This document shows, in pieces, positions 1 through 12,807 of a stretch of DNA of 64,000 nucleotides. A program made the translations under genes and the position numbers. The DNA is from Dokdonella sp. (GTDB lineage Bacteria > Pseudomonadota > Gammaproteobacteria > Xanthomonadales > Rhodanobacteraceae), in NCBI GenBank assembly GCA_024707225.1, contig JANQAE010000001.1, positions 496,001 through 560,000 of the forward strand, read 5' to 3'. Each line of letters opens with the position of its first letter. Within the stretch, counting starts at the first letter, position 1. The notes under the pieces were generated by a model. That model was not told the origin of the DNA. It searched no databases and worked only from the letters and a program-made list of their open reading frames with translations.

Positions 1-60
1 TGCCGCCGCGCTGATCCGGAATCGGCGCCGCGTGCGAGTCCGGCTAAACCCGCACCGGGC

Positions 61-88
61 TTTCATTTTTTCGCGTTTCGGCTAGAAT
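61..88 (+). promoter_or_regulatory. Probable promoter of the rpsP operon
   Basis: A good -10 hexamer TAGAAT lies at 83-88, 89 bases before the rpsP start. The -35 is weak: TTTCAT at 61-66 with a 16-base spacer, inside a short T-rich run. A similar TAGAAT stands upstream of pyrG in this window. Assignment is by motif and position only. Confidence 0.42.
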
Positions 89-176
89 ACGCGGCTCGCT
101 CGGCCGGCCTGTGCACACGATTGTGTGCCGTCGCCCGGTCGGCTCACATTTTTGTCCAAGAATTCAGAGACTTACA

Positions 177-437
177 ATGGTCAAGATTCGCCTGTCCCGT
201 GGCGGTGCCAAGAAGCGGCCGTTCTACCACATCGTCGTGACCGACGAGCGCAATGCGCGTGATGGCCGCAACATCGAGCGCATCGGCTTCTTCAATCCGA
301 TCGCCGCGGGCAAGGACGTGCGCCTGCAGATCGACACCGACCGCGTCAAGCAGTGGGTCGCCAAGGGCGCCCAGCTGACCGGCCGCGTGCAGGCGCTGTA
401 CAAGGAAGCGGCCAAGTCGCCGGCTCAGGCGGCCTGA
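177..437 (+). CDS. rpsP: 30S ribosomal protein S16
   Basis: Small-subunit ribosomal protein S16, an 86-residue protein that binds 16S rRNA during 30S assembly. The N-terminus [20 protein letters not shown] is the family signature, and the [12 protein letters not shown] segment follows as expected. The ATG at 177 is chosen because it gives the canonical N-terminus; the open frame continues upstream to 111 without S16-like sequence. It is first in the order rpsP-rimM-trmD-rplS, the classical gammaproteobacterial operon. Only five bases separate its stop from rimM, so co-transcription is likely. Confidence 0.98.
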   Translation: MVKIRLSRGGAKKRPFYHIVVTDERNARDGRNIERIGFFNPIAAGKDVRLQIDTDRVKQWVAKGAQLTGRVQALYKEAAKSPAQAA

Positions 438-442
438 GCGGC

Positions 443-952
443 ATGATCGAGGACCGGCTGATCCTGCTCGGCAGGATCGTCGGACTCTACGGCGTACAGG
501 GCTGGGTCCGGCTGGAGTCCTGGACCGAGCCCCGGATGCAGATCTTCAGCTACCAGCCGTGGCTGTTGAAGACGGCCTCCGCGGAACGGGAATTCCGGGG
601 AAGTCACGGGCGCGAGCAGGGCAAGGGCGTGGTGGCCCAGCTGCCCGGCATCGCCGACCGCGACGAGGCCGCCGCCTGGATCGGCGCCGAGATTCGCGTG
701 AGACGCTCGGTATTGCCGCGTCCGAAGCAGGACGAGTACTACTGGGTCGATCTGGAAGGACTGGCCGTCGTCACGGTGGACGGGGCGAGTCTGGGCACGG
801 TGTCGCATCTGATCGCGACCGGCGCGAACGACGTACTGTTCGTGGTCGACGGCGAGAAGGAACGGTTGATCCCGTTCGTGACCGGGCCGTTCGTCAAGGA
901 AGTCGACTTCGAGGCACGTCGCATCGTGGTCGACTGGGATCCGGAGTTCTGA
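443..952 (+). CDS. rimM: Ribosome maturation factor RimM
   Basis: 169-residue RimM, which helps mature the 30S subunit and binds ribosomal protein S19. The N-terminal RimM domain starts with [18 protein letters not shown], and the C-terminal PRC-barrel-like domain includes [12 protein letters not shown] and the LIPFV segment. The ATG at 443 fits the family length and lies six bases after the rpsP stop. Its position between rpsP and trmD is conserved. There is no sign of damage. Confidence 0.96.
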   Translation: MIEDRLILLGRIVGLYGVQGWVRLESWTEPRMQIFSYQPWLLKTASAEREFRGSHGREQGKGVVAQLPGIADRDEAAAWIGAEIRVRRSVLPRPKQDEYYWVDLEGLAVVTVDGASLGTVSHLIATGANDVLFVVDGEKERLIPFVTGPFVKEVDFEARRIVVDWDPEF

Positions 953-971
953 TCGGGTGGGTACGGGCGCG

Positions 972-1747
972 ATGCGGATCGACGTCATCACGCTGTTCCC
1001 CGACCTGATCGATGCCTGTACCGGCGCCGGCGTGGTCGGCCGGGCGAGGAGCGGGGTCTGCTCGAGGTTCGCACCTGGAACCCGCGCGATTTCGCCACCG
1101 ACAACCACCGCACGGTCGACGATCGGCCGTTCGGCGGCGGTCCGGGCATGGTGATGATGGTCGGTCCGCTGCGCGACGCTCTCGACCGGGTGCGTGCGGC
1201 CGGCGGTCCGGCCAGAACGATCTACCTGAGTCCGCAGGGAGCGCGGCTCACGCAGGCCAAGGTGGCGCAGCTCGCACGCGGACCGCGTCTGGTCCTGCTG
1301 TGCGGTCGCTACGAGGGCGTGGACGAGCGCCTGCTGGCCGAGGCGGTGGACGAGGAAGTCTCGATCGGCGACTACGTGCTGTCCGGCGGCGAGCTGGCGG
1401 CAGCGGTGCTGATCGACGCGGTCGGAAGGTTGCAGGAAGGTGCGTTGAGCGACGCGCAGTCGGCGCAGCAGGATTCGTTCTCGGACGGACTGCTCGATTG
1501 TCCCCACTACACGCGGCCGGTTCGCGATGCGTGGGGCGAGGTGCCGCCGGTACTGCTGTCGGGCGATCACGCCGCGATCCGGCGCTGGCGGCGCAAGCAG
1601 GCGCTGGGGCGGACGTGGCTGCGTCGGCCGGATCTGCTGGCGCGGGTCGAGCTGGACGCAGCATCGCGACGATTGCTGGACGAGTTTCGCCGTGAGTACG
1701 TGACGGCACGGGATCAGGCAGAAGCGGGCAAGGACCGGACTGGCTGA
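972..1747 (+). CDS. trmD: tRNA (guanine37-N1)-methyltransferase TrmD, interrupted by a one-base deletion
   Basis: TrmD makes m1G37 in tRNAs from S-adenosylmethionine and prevents +1 frameshifting; it is usually essential. The first part ([15 protein letters not shown] to GVVGRA) is read from 972. The rest, from [16 protein letters not shown] through [40 protein letters not shown] and [10 protein letters not shown] to the stop at 1747, is in another frame. One base is missing near 1046: restoring a second C in GGGCGAG joins the frames and gives about 258 residues, a normal length. All key SAM-knot motifs are present. Sequence error is the most likely cause, and a real mutation cannot be excluded. 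Confidence 0.93.
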
Positions 1748-1780
1748 AACATCTACAACGATCAACATTTGGTGAGTGTC

Positions 1781-2149
1781 ATGAGCAACATCATTCAGCA
1801 GTTCGAAGCCGCCCAGATGACCCGTGAGCTGCCGGCCTTCTCGCCGGGCGACACCGTGGTCGTCAACGTCAAGGTCAAGGAAGGCAACCGCGAGCGCGTG
1901 CAGGCCTACGAAGGCGTGGTGATCGCCAAGAAGAACGCCGGTCTCAATTCGGCGTTCACGGTCCGCAAGATCTCGCACGGCACCGGCGTCGAGCGCGTCT
2001 TCCAGTCGCACAGCCCGATCATCGATTCGGTCGTCGTCAAGCGTCACGGCAAGGTGCGCGGCGCCAAGCTCTACTACCTGCGCGGTCTCGAAGGCAAGGC
2101 GGCCCGCATCAAGGAAGACCTCAGCGCGCACGCCAAGAATCAGGCCTGA
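1781..2149 (+). CDS. rplS: 50S ribosomal protein L19
   Basis: 122-residue L19, located at the 30S-50S interface. The segments [20 protein letters not shown] and [20 protein letters not shown], and the C-terminal [11 protein letters not shown], are characteristic. The ATG at 1781 is preceded by GGTGAG at 1771-1776, a usable ribosome binding site, and gives the standard [10 protein letters not shown] start. It is the last gene of the rpsP operon and is followed by a strong terminator. Confidence 0.98.
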   Translation: MSNIIQQFEAAQMTRELPAFSPGDTVVVNVKVKEGNRERVQAYEGVVIAKKNAGLNSAFTVRKISHGTGVERVFQSHSPIIDSVVVKRHGKVRGAKLYYLRGLEGKAARIKEDLSAHAKNQA

Positions 2150-2192
2150 TTTACGTCTTGGAGCATCGAGTCGCGTCTGTGCTCCTCGTCGC

Positions 2193-2228
2193 AAACCGGC
2201 CGCCGCAAGGCGGCCGGTTTGTTTTTTT
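2193..2228 (+). terminator. Rho-independent terminator after rplS
   Basis: A perfect 12-bp stem (2193-2204 pairing with 2209-2220) encloses a GCAA tetraloop and is followed by G and seven T residues (2221-2228). This is a textbook intrinsic terminator ending the rpsP-rplS operon. Confidence 0.95.
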
Positions 2229-2300
2229 CCGGCGGATTGAAAGCGGCCTTCACCGCCCTCATAGGCGCGGCAGATCATCCACGGCAGGAGTCTGCTCCAC

Positions 2301-4175
2301 ATGACTGCAACCGCTGAAACCCGCCGCTTCGAGGCGGAGGTCGCCCAGGTCCTGCACCTGGTCACGCACTCGCTGTACTCGCACAAGGACATCTTCCTGC
2401 GCGAGCTGATTTCGAACGCCTCCGACGCGCTCGACAAGCTGCGTTTCGAGTCCCTGGCCCGCCCCGAGCTGCTCGCCGGCGACGCCGATCTCCACGTCGA
2501 TCTGAGCTGGGATCCGGACGCCGGCACGCTGACGCTGACCGACAACGGCATCGGCATGAGCCGCGAGGAGGTCATCGACAACATCGGCACGATCGCGCGT
2601 TCGGGTACGCGCCGGTTCCTCGACGCGCTGTCGGGCGACGCGCGCAAGGACAGCCGGCTGATCGGCCAGTTCGGCGTCGGCTTCTATTCGGCCTTCATCG
2701 TCGCCGACAAGGTCACGCTGACCACGCGCCGCGCCGATGCGTCCGAGGCGGACGGCGTGCGCTGGGAGTCGAGCGGGACCGGCGAATACTCGCTCGAGAC
2801 GCTCGCGGTGCCCGAGCGCGGCACGCGGATCGTGCTGCATCTCAAATCCGACGAGCGCGAGTTCCTCGACGGCTGGAAGCTGCGCGACCTGATCGCGCGT
2901 TATTCCGACCACGTCGCGTTTCCGATCCGCATGCAGGCGTCCAAGGACGGCAAGCCCGACGGCGAATTCGAGGCCGTCAATCAGGCCTCCGCGCTGTGGA
3001 TGCGGCCCAAGTCCGAGCTGACCGATGCCGACTACCAGGCGTTCTACAAGTCGTTCGGTCACGACTTCAACGATCCGCTGGCCTGGACCCACAACCGCGT
3101 CGAGGGCAACCAGAGCTACACGCTGCTGCTGTACGTGCCGGGCGCGCAGCCGTTCGACGCGATGCTCGGCGGCCGCGACGAGCGCAAGGGGCTCAAGCTC
3201 TACGTCCGGCGCGTCTACATCATGGACGGCGCCGAGCAACTGCTGCCGCCGTGGCTGCGCTTCGTCCGCGGCGTCGTCGATTCGGACGACCTGCCGCTCA
3301 ACGTCAGCCGCGAACTGCTGCAGGACAATCGTCTGGTCTCGCAGATTCGCGCGGCCTGCATCAAGCGTGTGCTCGACCTGCTCGAGAAGCTCGCCAAGGA
3401 CGATCCGGCCAAGTTCGCGCAGTTCACGCGTGAGTTCGGCAACGTGCTCAAGGAAGGCATCGCCGACGATCCGGCCAACCGCGAACGCATCGCCAAGCTG
3501 CTGCGCTTCGCGTCCACGCACGGCGACGGCGCCGACAAGACCGTATCGCTCGAGGACTACGTCGGGCGCATGCAGGCCGGCCAGGACGTCATCTGGTACG
3601 TGACGGCCGATTCGTTCGCCGCGGCCAAGGGCAGCCCGCAGATCGAGGCGCTGAAGGCGCGCGGCGTCGAGGTCCTGCTGATGTTCGAGCGCATCGACGA
3701 GTGGATGATCGGCTATCTAGGCGAATTCGCCGGCAAGAAGCTGCGTCACGTCGCGAAGGGCCAGTTCGATGCGGCCGGCGGTGCCGACGCCGAGCAGCGC
3801 AGGCAGGTCGAGGAAGCTGCGGCCGGCGTGGTCGACAAGCTCAAGCAGTCGCTCGGCGAGCGCGTGCGCGACGTACGCGTCAGCCACCGCCTGACCGACT
3901 CTCCGGCCTGCCTGGTGCTCGACGAGCACGACATGGCCCTGCACATGCAGCGCCTGCTGCGCGAGGCCGGCCACGACGTGCCGGCCAGCCAGCCGGTGCT
4001 CGAGGTCAATTCGGCCCATGCGCTGGTCAGGCGGTTCGAGGGCGAGACCGATCCGGGCCGCGCAGCCGATCTGGCGGTGCTGCTGCTCGATCAGGCGCAA
4101 CTGGCCGGCGGCGGTGCGCTCGAGGACCCGGCCGCGTTCGTGCAGCGGCTCAACCGCGTGATCCTGGGCGGCTGA
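2301..4175 (+). CDS. htpG: Molecular chaperone HtpG (Hsp90 family)
   Basis: 624-residue bacterial Hsp90, a cytosolic ATP-dependent chaperone. The N-terminal GHKL ATPase domain shows FLRELISNASDALDKLR with the Mg-binding Asn, TDNGIGMSREEV, and the glycine-rich lid QFGVGFYSAFIVAD. The middle domain has the NVSRELLQ motif with its catalytic-loop Arg, and the C-terminal dimerisation domain is complete. The length equals that of typical HtpG. It is monocistronic: a terminator lies upstream, and a hairpin lies downstream before the convergent anti-sigma gene. Confidence 0.97.
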   Translation: MTATAETRRFEAEVAQVLHLVTHSLYSHKDIFLRELISNASDALDKLRFESLARPELLAGDADLHVDLSWDPDAGTLTLTDNGIGMSREEVIDNIGTIARSGTRRFLDALSGDARKDSRLIGQFGVGFYSAFIVADKVTLTTRRADASEADGVRWESSGTGEYSLETLAVPERGTRIVLHLKSDEREFLDGWKLRDLIARYSDHVAFPIRMQASKDGKPDGEFEAVNQASALWMRPKSELTDADYQAFYKSFGHDFNDPLAWTHNRVEGNQSYTLLLYVPGAQPFDAMLGGRDERKGLKLYVRRVYIMDGAEQLLPPWLRFVRGVVDSDDLPLNVSRELLQDNRLVSQIRAACIKRVLDLLEKLAKDDPAKFAQFTREFGNVLKEGIADDPANRERIAKLLRFASTHGDGADKTVSLEDYVGRMQAGQDVIWYVTADSFAAAKGSPQIEALKARGVEVLLMFERIDEWMIGYLGEFAGKKLRHVAKGQFDAAGGADAEQRRQVEEAAAGVVDKLKQSLGERVRDVRVSHRLTDSPACLVLDEHDMALHMQRLLREAGHDVPASQPVLEVNSAHALVRRFEGETDPGRAADLAVLLLDQAQLAGGGALEDPAAFVQRLNRVILGG

Positions 4176-4209
4176 TCCACCTTCGGCGGTCGACGCCAAG
4201 CCCAAAGAG

Positions 4210-4237
4210 AAGGCCCCGGTTCGTGAACCGGGGCCTT
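4210..4237. terminator. Hairpin between convergent htpG and the anti-sigma gene
   Basis: A 13-bp perfect inverted repeat (4210-4222 with 4225-4237) of the type AAGGCCCCGG. Only CGCGTTT follows on the plus strand, so the T-tract is poor. Its position between converging genes suggests a bidirectional terminator. Confidence 0.7.
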
Positions 4238-4273
4238 CGCGTTTAAGTGGCTTGCGCCAGGTCGGTGCTGCTG

Positions 4274-4804
4274 TCAGCTGCCGTTGAATTCCGAACGGAA
4301 CAGCTTGTCCTGGCCGTCTCGAGTGCCCGGCTCGCCGTTGGACCAGGCGAAGATGCTGTCCCGGGTCGTGAAGATGCGGTCGCTCTTGTGTTCGGCGTAG
4401 ATTCCGCCGGACGAGCCGTCGCTGGGGCCGATGCGATGGCCCGACCACAGGCCGAGCACGGCCATCAGGCAGGCGCCGACGCCGGCCCAGCGGACCTTGG
4501 CGCCGCGACGGGCGGCCGGCGCGGCGATGCGCTGCATGCGGCGCTCGTGGCGACGGCCGTGACTGCGGTCGTAACGGGCCAGATCGGTCGCCAGTGCCTG
4601 CGAGTCGTCCTCGAGCACCGCGAGCATGCGGACCAGATCGGCTTCGCTCGGCGAGGCCGCCAGGCGGCTGGCGACCGCTTCGCGTCGGTAGGCCGGTACG
4701 GTGCCGGCGGCCGCGGCGACGAGCGTGTCGACATCGAGGGCGACGGGACCGGCGTCGCGCGCGGTCAGGTCGCGATAGAGCTGAGCCAGGCGGTTGTCAT
4801 TCAT
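4274..4804 (-). CDS. Probable anti-sigma factor, single membrane segment
   Basis: 176-residue protein of unknown name. It has a soluble N-terminal part (residues 1-100) with a helical segment rich in Arg, one predicted membrane helix at about 105-121 (VRWAGVGACLMAVLGLW), and a short C-terminal tail outside. No CHCC zinc anti-sigma signature is visible. Its start overlaps the end of the upstream ECF sigma gene, and the pair reads as one transcript. That arrangement, together with the topology, is typical of an anti-sigma regulator that holds its partner at the membrane. The start at 4804 (MNDNRLAQ) is preferred, but an ATG at 4816 is also possible. Function is inferred mainly from context. Confidence 0.6.
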   Translation of the reverse strand: MNDNRLAQLYRDLTARDAGPVALDVDTLVAAAAGTVPAYRREAVASRLAASPSEADLVRMLAVLEDDSQALATDLARYDRSHGRRHERRMQRIAAPAARRGAKVRWAGVGACLMAVLGLWSGHRIGPSDGSSGGIYAEHKSDRIFTTRDSIFAWSNGEPGTRDGQDKLFRSEFNGS

Positions 4805-5351
4805 CGAATTCACCATGTCCGCATTCGCGCAGGCGGGACTTCAGTTCGTCCATCCCGCGCGACACCAGTTTTCGGGCCGCTTCGGCGGAAACCCCCACCG
4901 AATCGGCAATCTCCTGCAGCGAAAATCCCTGCAGGTGCAACGTGATCGGAAGACGCCGCCGCTCCGGTATCGAGTCCAGGCAGCGCGCCAGATCGTCCAT
5001 GCGTTCGCTGTCGCTGGCCTGTCGATCGGGGCCGGCGGCAGCATCCGGGAGCGGCGAGGCCTCGCTGTCCTCGTCGGGCAGGGGCTCGGCTGCCCGAACC
5101 TCCGCCCTGCGCAAGGCGTCGACGACCGTGGTCGCCACCACTCTCTGGATGTAAGACGCATGAAAGGCCGCAGACCGGTCACGCTCGATCGCGCGCCAGA
5201 GTCGGATGCGGACCTCCTGCTCGACGTCGGCCGGGTCGATGCCGCGCTGATCGAGGCCGTGGGACTGCAGCAGGCGGCGTACGCGGGCGCCGTAGTCGCG
5301 CAACAATTGCTCGAGGCGAGCCTGGATCGGATCGGATGTCGGTGGCGGCAT
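4797..5351 (-). CDS. ECF-type RNA polymerase sigma factor
   Basis: 184-residue sigma-70 family protein of the extracytoplasmic-function type. Region 2 is recognisable at about residues 41-82 (DPADVEQEVRIRLWRAIER, then YIQRVVATTVVDALRR). Region 4 is a helix-turn-helix at about 125-172 (LDSIPERRRLPITLHLQGFS, then LQEIADSVGVSAEAARKLVS). The acidic linker between the regions is rich in Asp, Glu and Pro. It overlaps the downstream anti-sigma gene by a few bases, suggesting translational coupling. Its target promoters are unknown. The divergently read neighbourhood gives no strong clue to the stress sensed. Confidence 0.85.
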   Translation of the reverse strand: MPPPTSDPIQARLEQLLRDYGARVRRLLQSHGLDQRGIDPADVEQEVRIRLWRAIERDRSAAFHASYIQRVVATTVVDALRRAEVRAAEPLPDEDSEASPLPDAAAGPDRQASDSERMDDLARCLDSIPERRRLPITLHLQGFSLQEIADSVGVSAEAARKLVSRGMDELKSRLRECGHGEFDE

Positions 5352-5502
5352 CGCAACGGCAGTCGTGAGAAGAGCGGTATGCTCACCGACTGGGCGCGCC
5401 GTGGCAATCCCGAGCCGGAGTCCGAGTGCGCCGGGATTGCGTCGTCAGTTGATCAGCCGATCGTCGCGGCCGTCGTGGCCGGCGGACCGAGGACGCCAGG
5501 AC

Positions 5503-6531
5503 TCAGAGGTCCTGGCGGTACTGCACGTAGGGTACGCGGTTCTGCGTCGCCTCGGCATCGCGGCCGTTGGCGTCGATCACCGGCGTCAGCTGGCTCTGCG
5601 TGCCCAGGCTCAGTTCGCCCTGCCACGGCGTGCGCCACGAGACGCCGAAGTCGAACGTCGTCCAGCGCTTGCCGGTCAGCAGCGGATCGGGCGAGACGGC
5701 GGTGCGACCGATGATGCTGCCGCGCAGGCTGCCGCTGCTGATCGCGAGGCTGAGGCTGGTTTCCTGCAGGTCCAGACCCGGCAGCGCCAGCGCGGACGGG
5801 GCACCGCCGAACGGCATCAGACGGCTGCGCCCCAGGCCGGCACCCAGATCGAGCAGGGTGCCGTCGCCGAGCTGCATGCGCGCGTTGGCGACGATGCCGT
5901 TGGACGAGTCGAGCTGATAGAGGCCGGACTCCGAACGGATCAGATCGGCCAATCCGGTGCCGTAGACGGCCGACGGCGGCGATCCCCAGGGCACGGTCGG
6001 CTCGCTCGAGCGCAGCCACGACAGGCCGTAGGAGAAATCCAGCGCACCCGTCTCGGAGGTCCAGCCGACGCCGAGACTGCCCTGCATCCAGCCGGCGTTG
6101 GCCGGCGCCGGAGCGGTCGAGAACAGACAGTCGGTGCCGGTGCCGATGCAGGCGGTGCGCGTCCACGACTGCTGGCTGAGCAGGGCGTCGACGTGGAGCC
6201 CCTGCTGGCCCTGCCAGCGCAGGCCGCCCGAGAGCAGATTCGACACGTCGATCAGGCGCCAGTCGGCGGCGATGCCGGAAGCCGCCGTGGCCGACCAGCG
6301 CGACGCGAGATGTCCGGTGTTCGAGAAATCGACCAGCGCGACCAGCCGGCCGTTGGCATCGGACCACACCGGCACGACCTGGGTATCGGGCGTCAGCAGT
6401 GCGGCCGGAAGCTCCGGCACCAGGCGCGAATCGACGATCAGTTCGCCGGCCGGCGGCATGCCCGACGTCTGCGCATTCCCCAGCAGGGGAAGCGACAGTG
6501 CGAGCAGCAGGCTGGCGCAACGCAGTTTCAT
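5503..6531 (-). CDS. Exported, probably outer-membrane beta-barrel protein of unknown function
   Basis: 342 residues starting with a clear Sec signal peptide (MKLRCASLLLALSLPLLGNA, cut after about 20). The mature part has many short alternating polar/hydrophobic stretches such as GALDFSYGLSW, TLLDLGAGLGRS and WTTFDFGVSW. The end VPYVQYRQDL approaches the aromatic C-terminal strand of outer-membrane proteins but ends in Leu. I do not recognise a named family. The ATG at 6531 is chosen because the frame before it (to 6603) codes a non-signal extension. Upstream AT-rich sequence at 6640-6656 could hold the promoter. Confidence 0.62.
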   Translation of the reverse strand: MKLRCASLLLALSLPLLGNAQTSGMPPAGELIVDSRLVPELPAALLTPDTQVVPVWSDANGRLVALVDFSNTGHLASRWSATAASGIAADWRLIDVSNLLSGGLRWQGQQGLHVDALLSQQSWTRTACIGTGTDCLFSTAPAPANAGWMQGSLGVGWTSETGALDFSYGLSWLRSSEPTVPWGSPPSAVYGTGLADLIRSESGLYQLDSSNGIVANARMQLGDGTLLDLGAGLGRSRLMPFGGAPSALALPGLDLQETSLSLAISSGSLRGSIIGRTAVSPDPLLTGKRWTTFDFGVSWRTPWQGELSLGTQSQLTPVIDANGRDAEATQNRVPYVQYRQDL

Positions 6532-6699
6532 CGAGAGGCGATCGCAGAAGGTCGGTGTACGAGTGTCGATTGGACCCGTCGGTCCGGCGCGAGTTCCCCC
6601 CAAGGGACGGAGCGCCGGAAAAGCCGGGCCGATGGTCGCGATCCTAACCGATTTTACGAAAGCCTAACAGCGCCGATTGTGCGAACGCTTCGGCAGGAT

Positions 6700-7413
6700 T
6701 CAGCGCGGATGGGCGGCGTTCGGGCCGCGTCCGGCACCGAACCGGCGGTCCAGACGCCCCAGCAAGCGCTTGAACCAGCGCGAGAAACGGCCGCGCCGCG
6801 TCTTGCGGCGCTTCTCGGACTCGTCGGTCAGCCAGGCGACCTGGATCACGCGTCGCTCGCCCTCGTGCGGCAGATGACCGTGGAACGAGTTGTCGGCGCG
6901 CGCGAACACGACGAAGTTGCCGTAGACCGGCCTCACTTCCGGCACGACCAGATCCTCGATGTCGTCGATCCGGTTCAGGAAGCGCAGGCAGCCCTCGCTG
7001 GTCGCCGGCCACGATCGGTTGAGGTAGAGCAGGGCGGTCGCGATCTTCGAGCGGCTGTCGGTGTGGATCGTGCCGTGCCTGCGGTTGAGGTGGCGGCAGA
7101 TCGTGACCAGGCTGGGTTTCTGCCCGAGCCCCTCGATGCCGAGCGCACGCCCGATCTGCTCGGCGAACGCCGGCGCGGTGAGCTCCTCGATCAGCCGGTT
7201 GATCGCCGGGCCGCAGTCGTCGGGCTCCCACGGGAAGAAGCCCGCCGAACGGTAGCGCGGGAAATCCCGCTCGAGCGCGTCGGCGGCATCGGCCGGCAGC
7301 TGATCCTGGGCGATCAGGAACGCGAACGGCGCATGCCGGACGAGGACGTCGGGGCGGCGCAGCCGCTCGGCGTCGAGCAGCGGCGTCGCGGCGGGAATGG
7401 CGGTCGCGGTCAT
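6700..7413 (-). CDS. 2OG-Fe(II) oxygenase family protein
   Basis: 237 residues. The double-stranded beta-helix core carries the Fe-binding HxD at TIHTDSRSK, a distal His in SFHGHLPHEGERR, and the Arg expected to hold 2-oxoglutarate shortly after it (RRVIQVAWL). Hydrophobic strands ATALLYLNRSW and PVYGNFVVFAR fit the fold. The C-terminal 40 residues are very basic (SEKRRKTRRGRFSRWFKRLL), suggesting contact with nucleic acid or membrane. The substrate is unknown; prolyl hydroxylase-like enzymes are the nearest family type. It stands alone, divergent from carA. Confidence 0.75.
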   Translation of the reverse strand: MTATAIPAATPLLDAERLRRPDVLVRHAPFAFLIAQDQLPADAADALERDFPRYRSAGFFPWEPDDCGPAINRLIEELTAPAFAEQIGRALGIEGLGQKPSLVTICRHLNRRHGTIHTDSRSKIATALLYLNRSWPATSEGCLRFLNRIDDIEDLVVPEVRPVYGNFVVFARADNSFHGHLPHEGERRVIQVAWLTDESEKRRKTRRGRFSRWFKRLLGRLDRRFGAGRGPNAAHPR

Positions 7414-7448
7414 CGGCGCATTGTACGCGTCGGTGTGCGCCGCTTCGA

Positions 7449-7477
7449 TGGACAGCCGGGCAGCGCGACTCTAAAAT
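7449..7477 (+). promoter_or_regulatory. Sigma-70 promoter of carA
   Basis: TGGACA at 7449-7454 and TAAAAT at 7472-7477 are separated by exactly 17 bases. This is a near-consensus housekeeping promoter about 130 bases before the carA start, leaving a long leader that could carry pyrimidine/arginine control. No attenuator was identified in the leader. Confidence 0.62.
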
Positions 7478-7607
7478 CCGCGTTCGCCTCGATCCCCTTT
7501 TCTTGTCCGCCCACGGACTGGTTGGCACCAGCCCGGGGTCGATGCCGCACCCGATGCTTTGATCTCGTGGTGCTGATATCCCCGCACCTCTATCGACAGG
7601 CGAACGC

Positions 7608-8747
<1,140 letters not shown>

Positions 8748-8751
8748 CAGC

Positions 8752-9091
8752 GTGATGACGACTCTCAGCATGCGCAAACCGATCCGCCTGCTCGCCGCTG
8801 CGGCGCTCGCAGCGGCGGTCTCGGTGTCGTTCGCGGCACCGGCCGGCAAGACGGCCGCCCCGGCGGCGGCGGTCGAATACACGACGCTGGAGGATCACGT
8901 CGGCGACACCGTCGTGATCCAGACCACGCTCAACACGACGCGCAGCGGCATCCTGCGCAAGTACACATCGGTCGTGCTGACGATCGAACTGGAAAGCGGC
9001 ATCGAGCTGACCGTGCCGCGCGAGACGATCCGCTCGATCAGCCTGGCCGCTCCCGGCCGCTCCCAGAACACTCCTGCAGCAGGCGACACCG

Positions 9092-9108
<17 letters not shown>
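8752..9108 (+). CDS. Small exported protein encoded between carA and carB
   Basis: 118 residues if the GTG at 8752 is used, 112 from the ATG at 8770. The 8770 start gives a classical signal peptide ([19 protein letters not shown], cleaved near SFAAPA). The mature part contains a compact beta-rich module ([20 protein letters not shown], then [20 protein letters not shown]) that reads like a small SH3- or Sm-like barrel. No named family is recognised. It begins just after the carA stop, and its 3' end overlaps the carB GTG by 17 bases, so it sits within the carAB transcript and is probably translationally coupled to carB. Confidence 0.7.
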
Positions 9109-12310
<3,202 letters not shown>

Positions 12311-12314
<4 letters not shown>

Positions 12315-12790
12315 TCAAACGGTCACCGATGACGGCCAAGGGCGCCGAGCGCCTGCGCGCCGAACTGGAGCGCCTCAAGTCCGTCGAGCGGCCGGCGATC
12401 ATCCAGGCGATCGCCGAGGCGCGCGCGCACGGCGATCTGAAGGAGAACGCCGAGTACGCGGCCGCGCGCGAGCAGCAGGGCTTCGTCGAGGGACGCATCC
12501 AGGAGCTGGAAGCCGCGCTGTCGACCGCCGAGATCATCGATCTGTCGCGCCTGAAGGGGCCGCGCATCGTGTTCGGCGCCACGGTCGGGCTGTCCGACGA
12601 GGACAGCGGCGAAGAGGTGACCTACCGGATCGTCGGCGACCTCGAATCGGACATCAAGCAACGCATGCTCTCGGTCAGCTCGCCGTTCGCGCGCGCGCTG
12701 ATCGGCAAGAGCGAGGGCGAGAGCTTCGAGTTCCAGGCGCCGAACGGCACGCGGCGATACGAGATCGTCTCGGTCGACTATCGCGACTGA
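12311..12790 (+). CDS. greA: Transcript cleavage factor GreA
   Basis: 159-residue elongation factor that stimulates RNA polymerase to cleave backtracked transcripts. The N-terminal coiled coil carries the tip residues in [20 protein letters not shown] (the Asp and Glu of DLKENAEY are the functional pair). The C-terminal FKBP-like domain has [17 protein letters not shown]. It overlaps the carB stop in an ATGA arrangement, so it is part of the same transcript. A paralogue, greB, lies at 53675-54187. Confidence 0.96.
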
Positions 12791-12807
12791 CGTCGGCGGA
12801 CTGCGGC

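Noticed and set aside
1040-1052. Programmed frameshifting in trmD
   Set aside because: No slippery heptamer or stop-codon recoding context is present, and the family is not known for recoding. A lost C fits better.
425-2647. Long minus-strand open frame opposite rimM, trmD, rplS and htpG
   Set aside because: It lies antisense to four well-conserved genes, and its translation is low-complexity Arg/Ala/Pro/Leu-rich with no domain. Long spurious frames are expected at this GC content, and similar ones oppose carB, recJ, clpA and pyrG.
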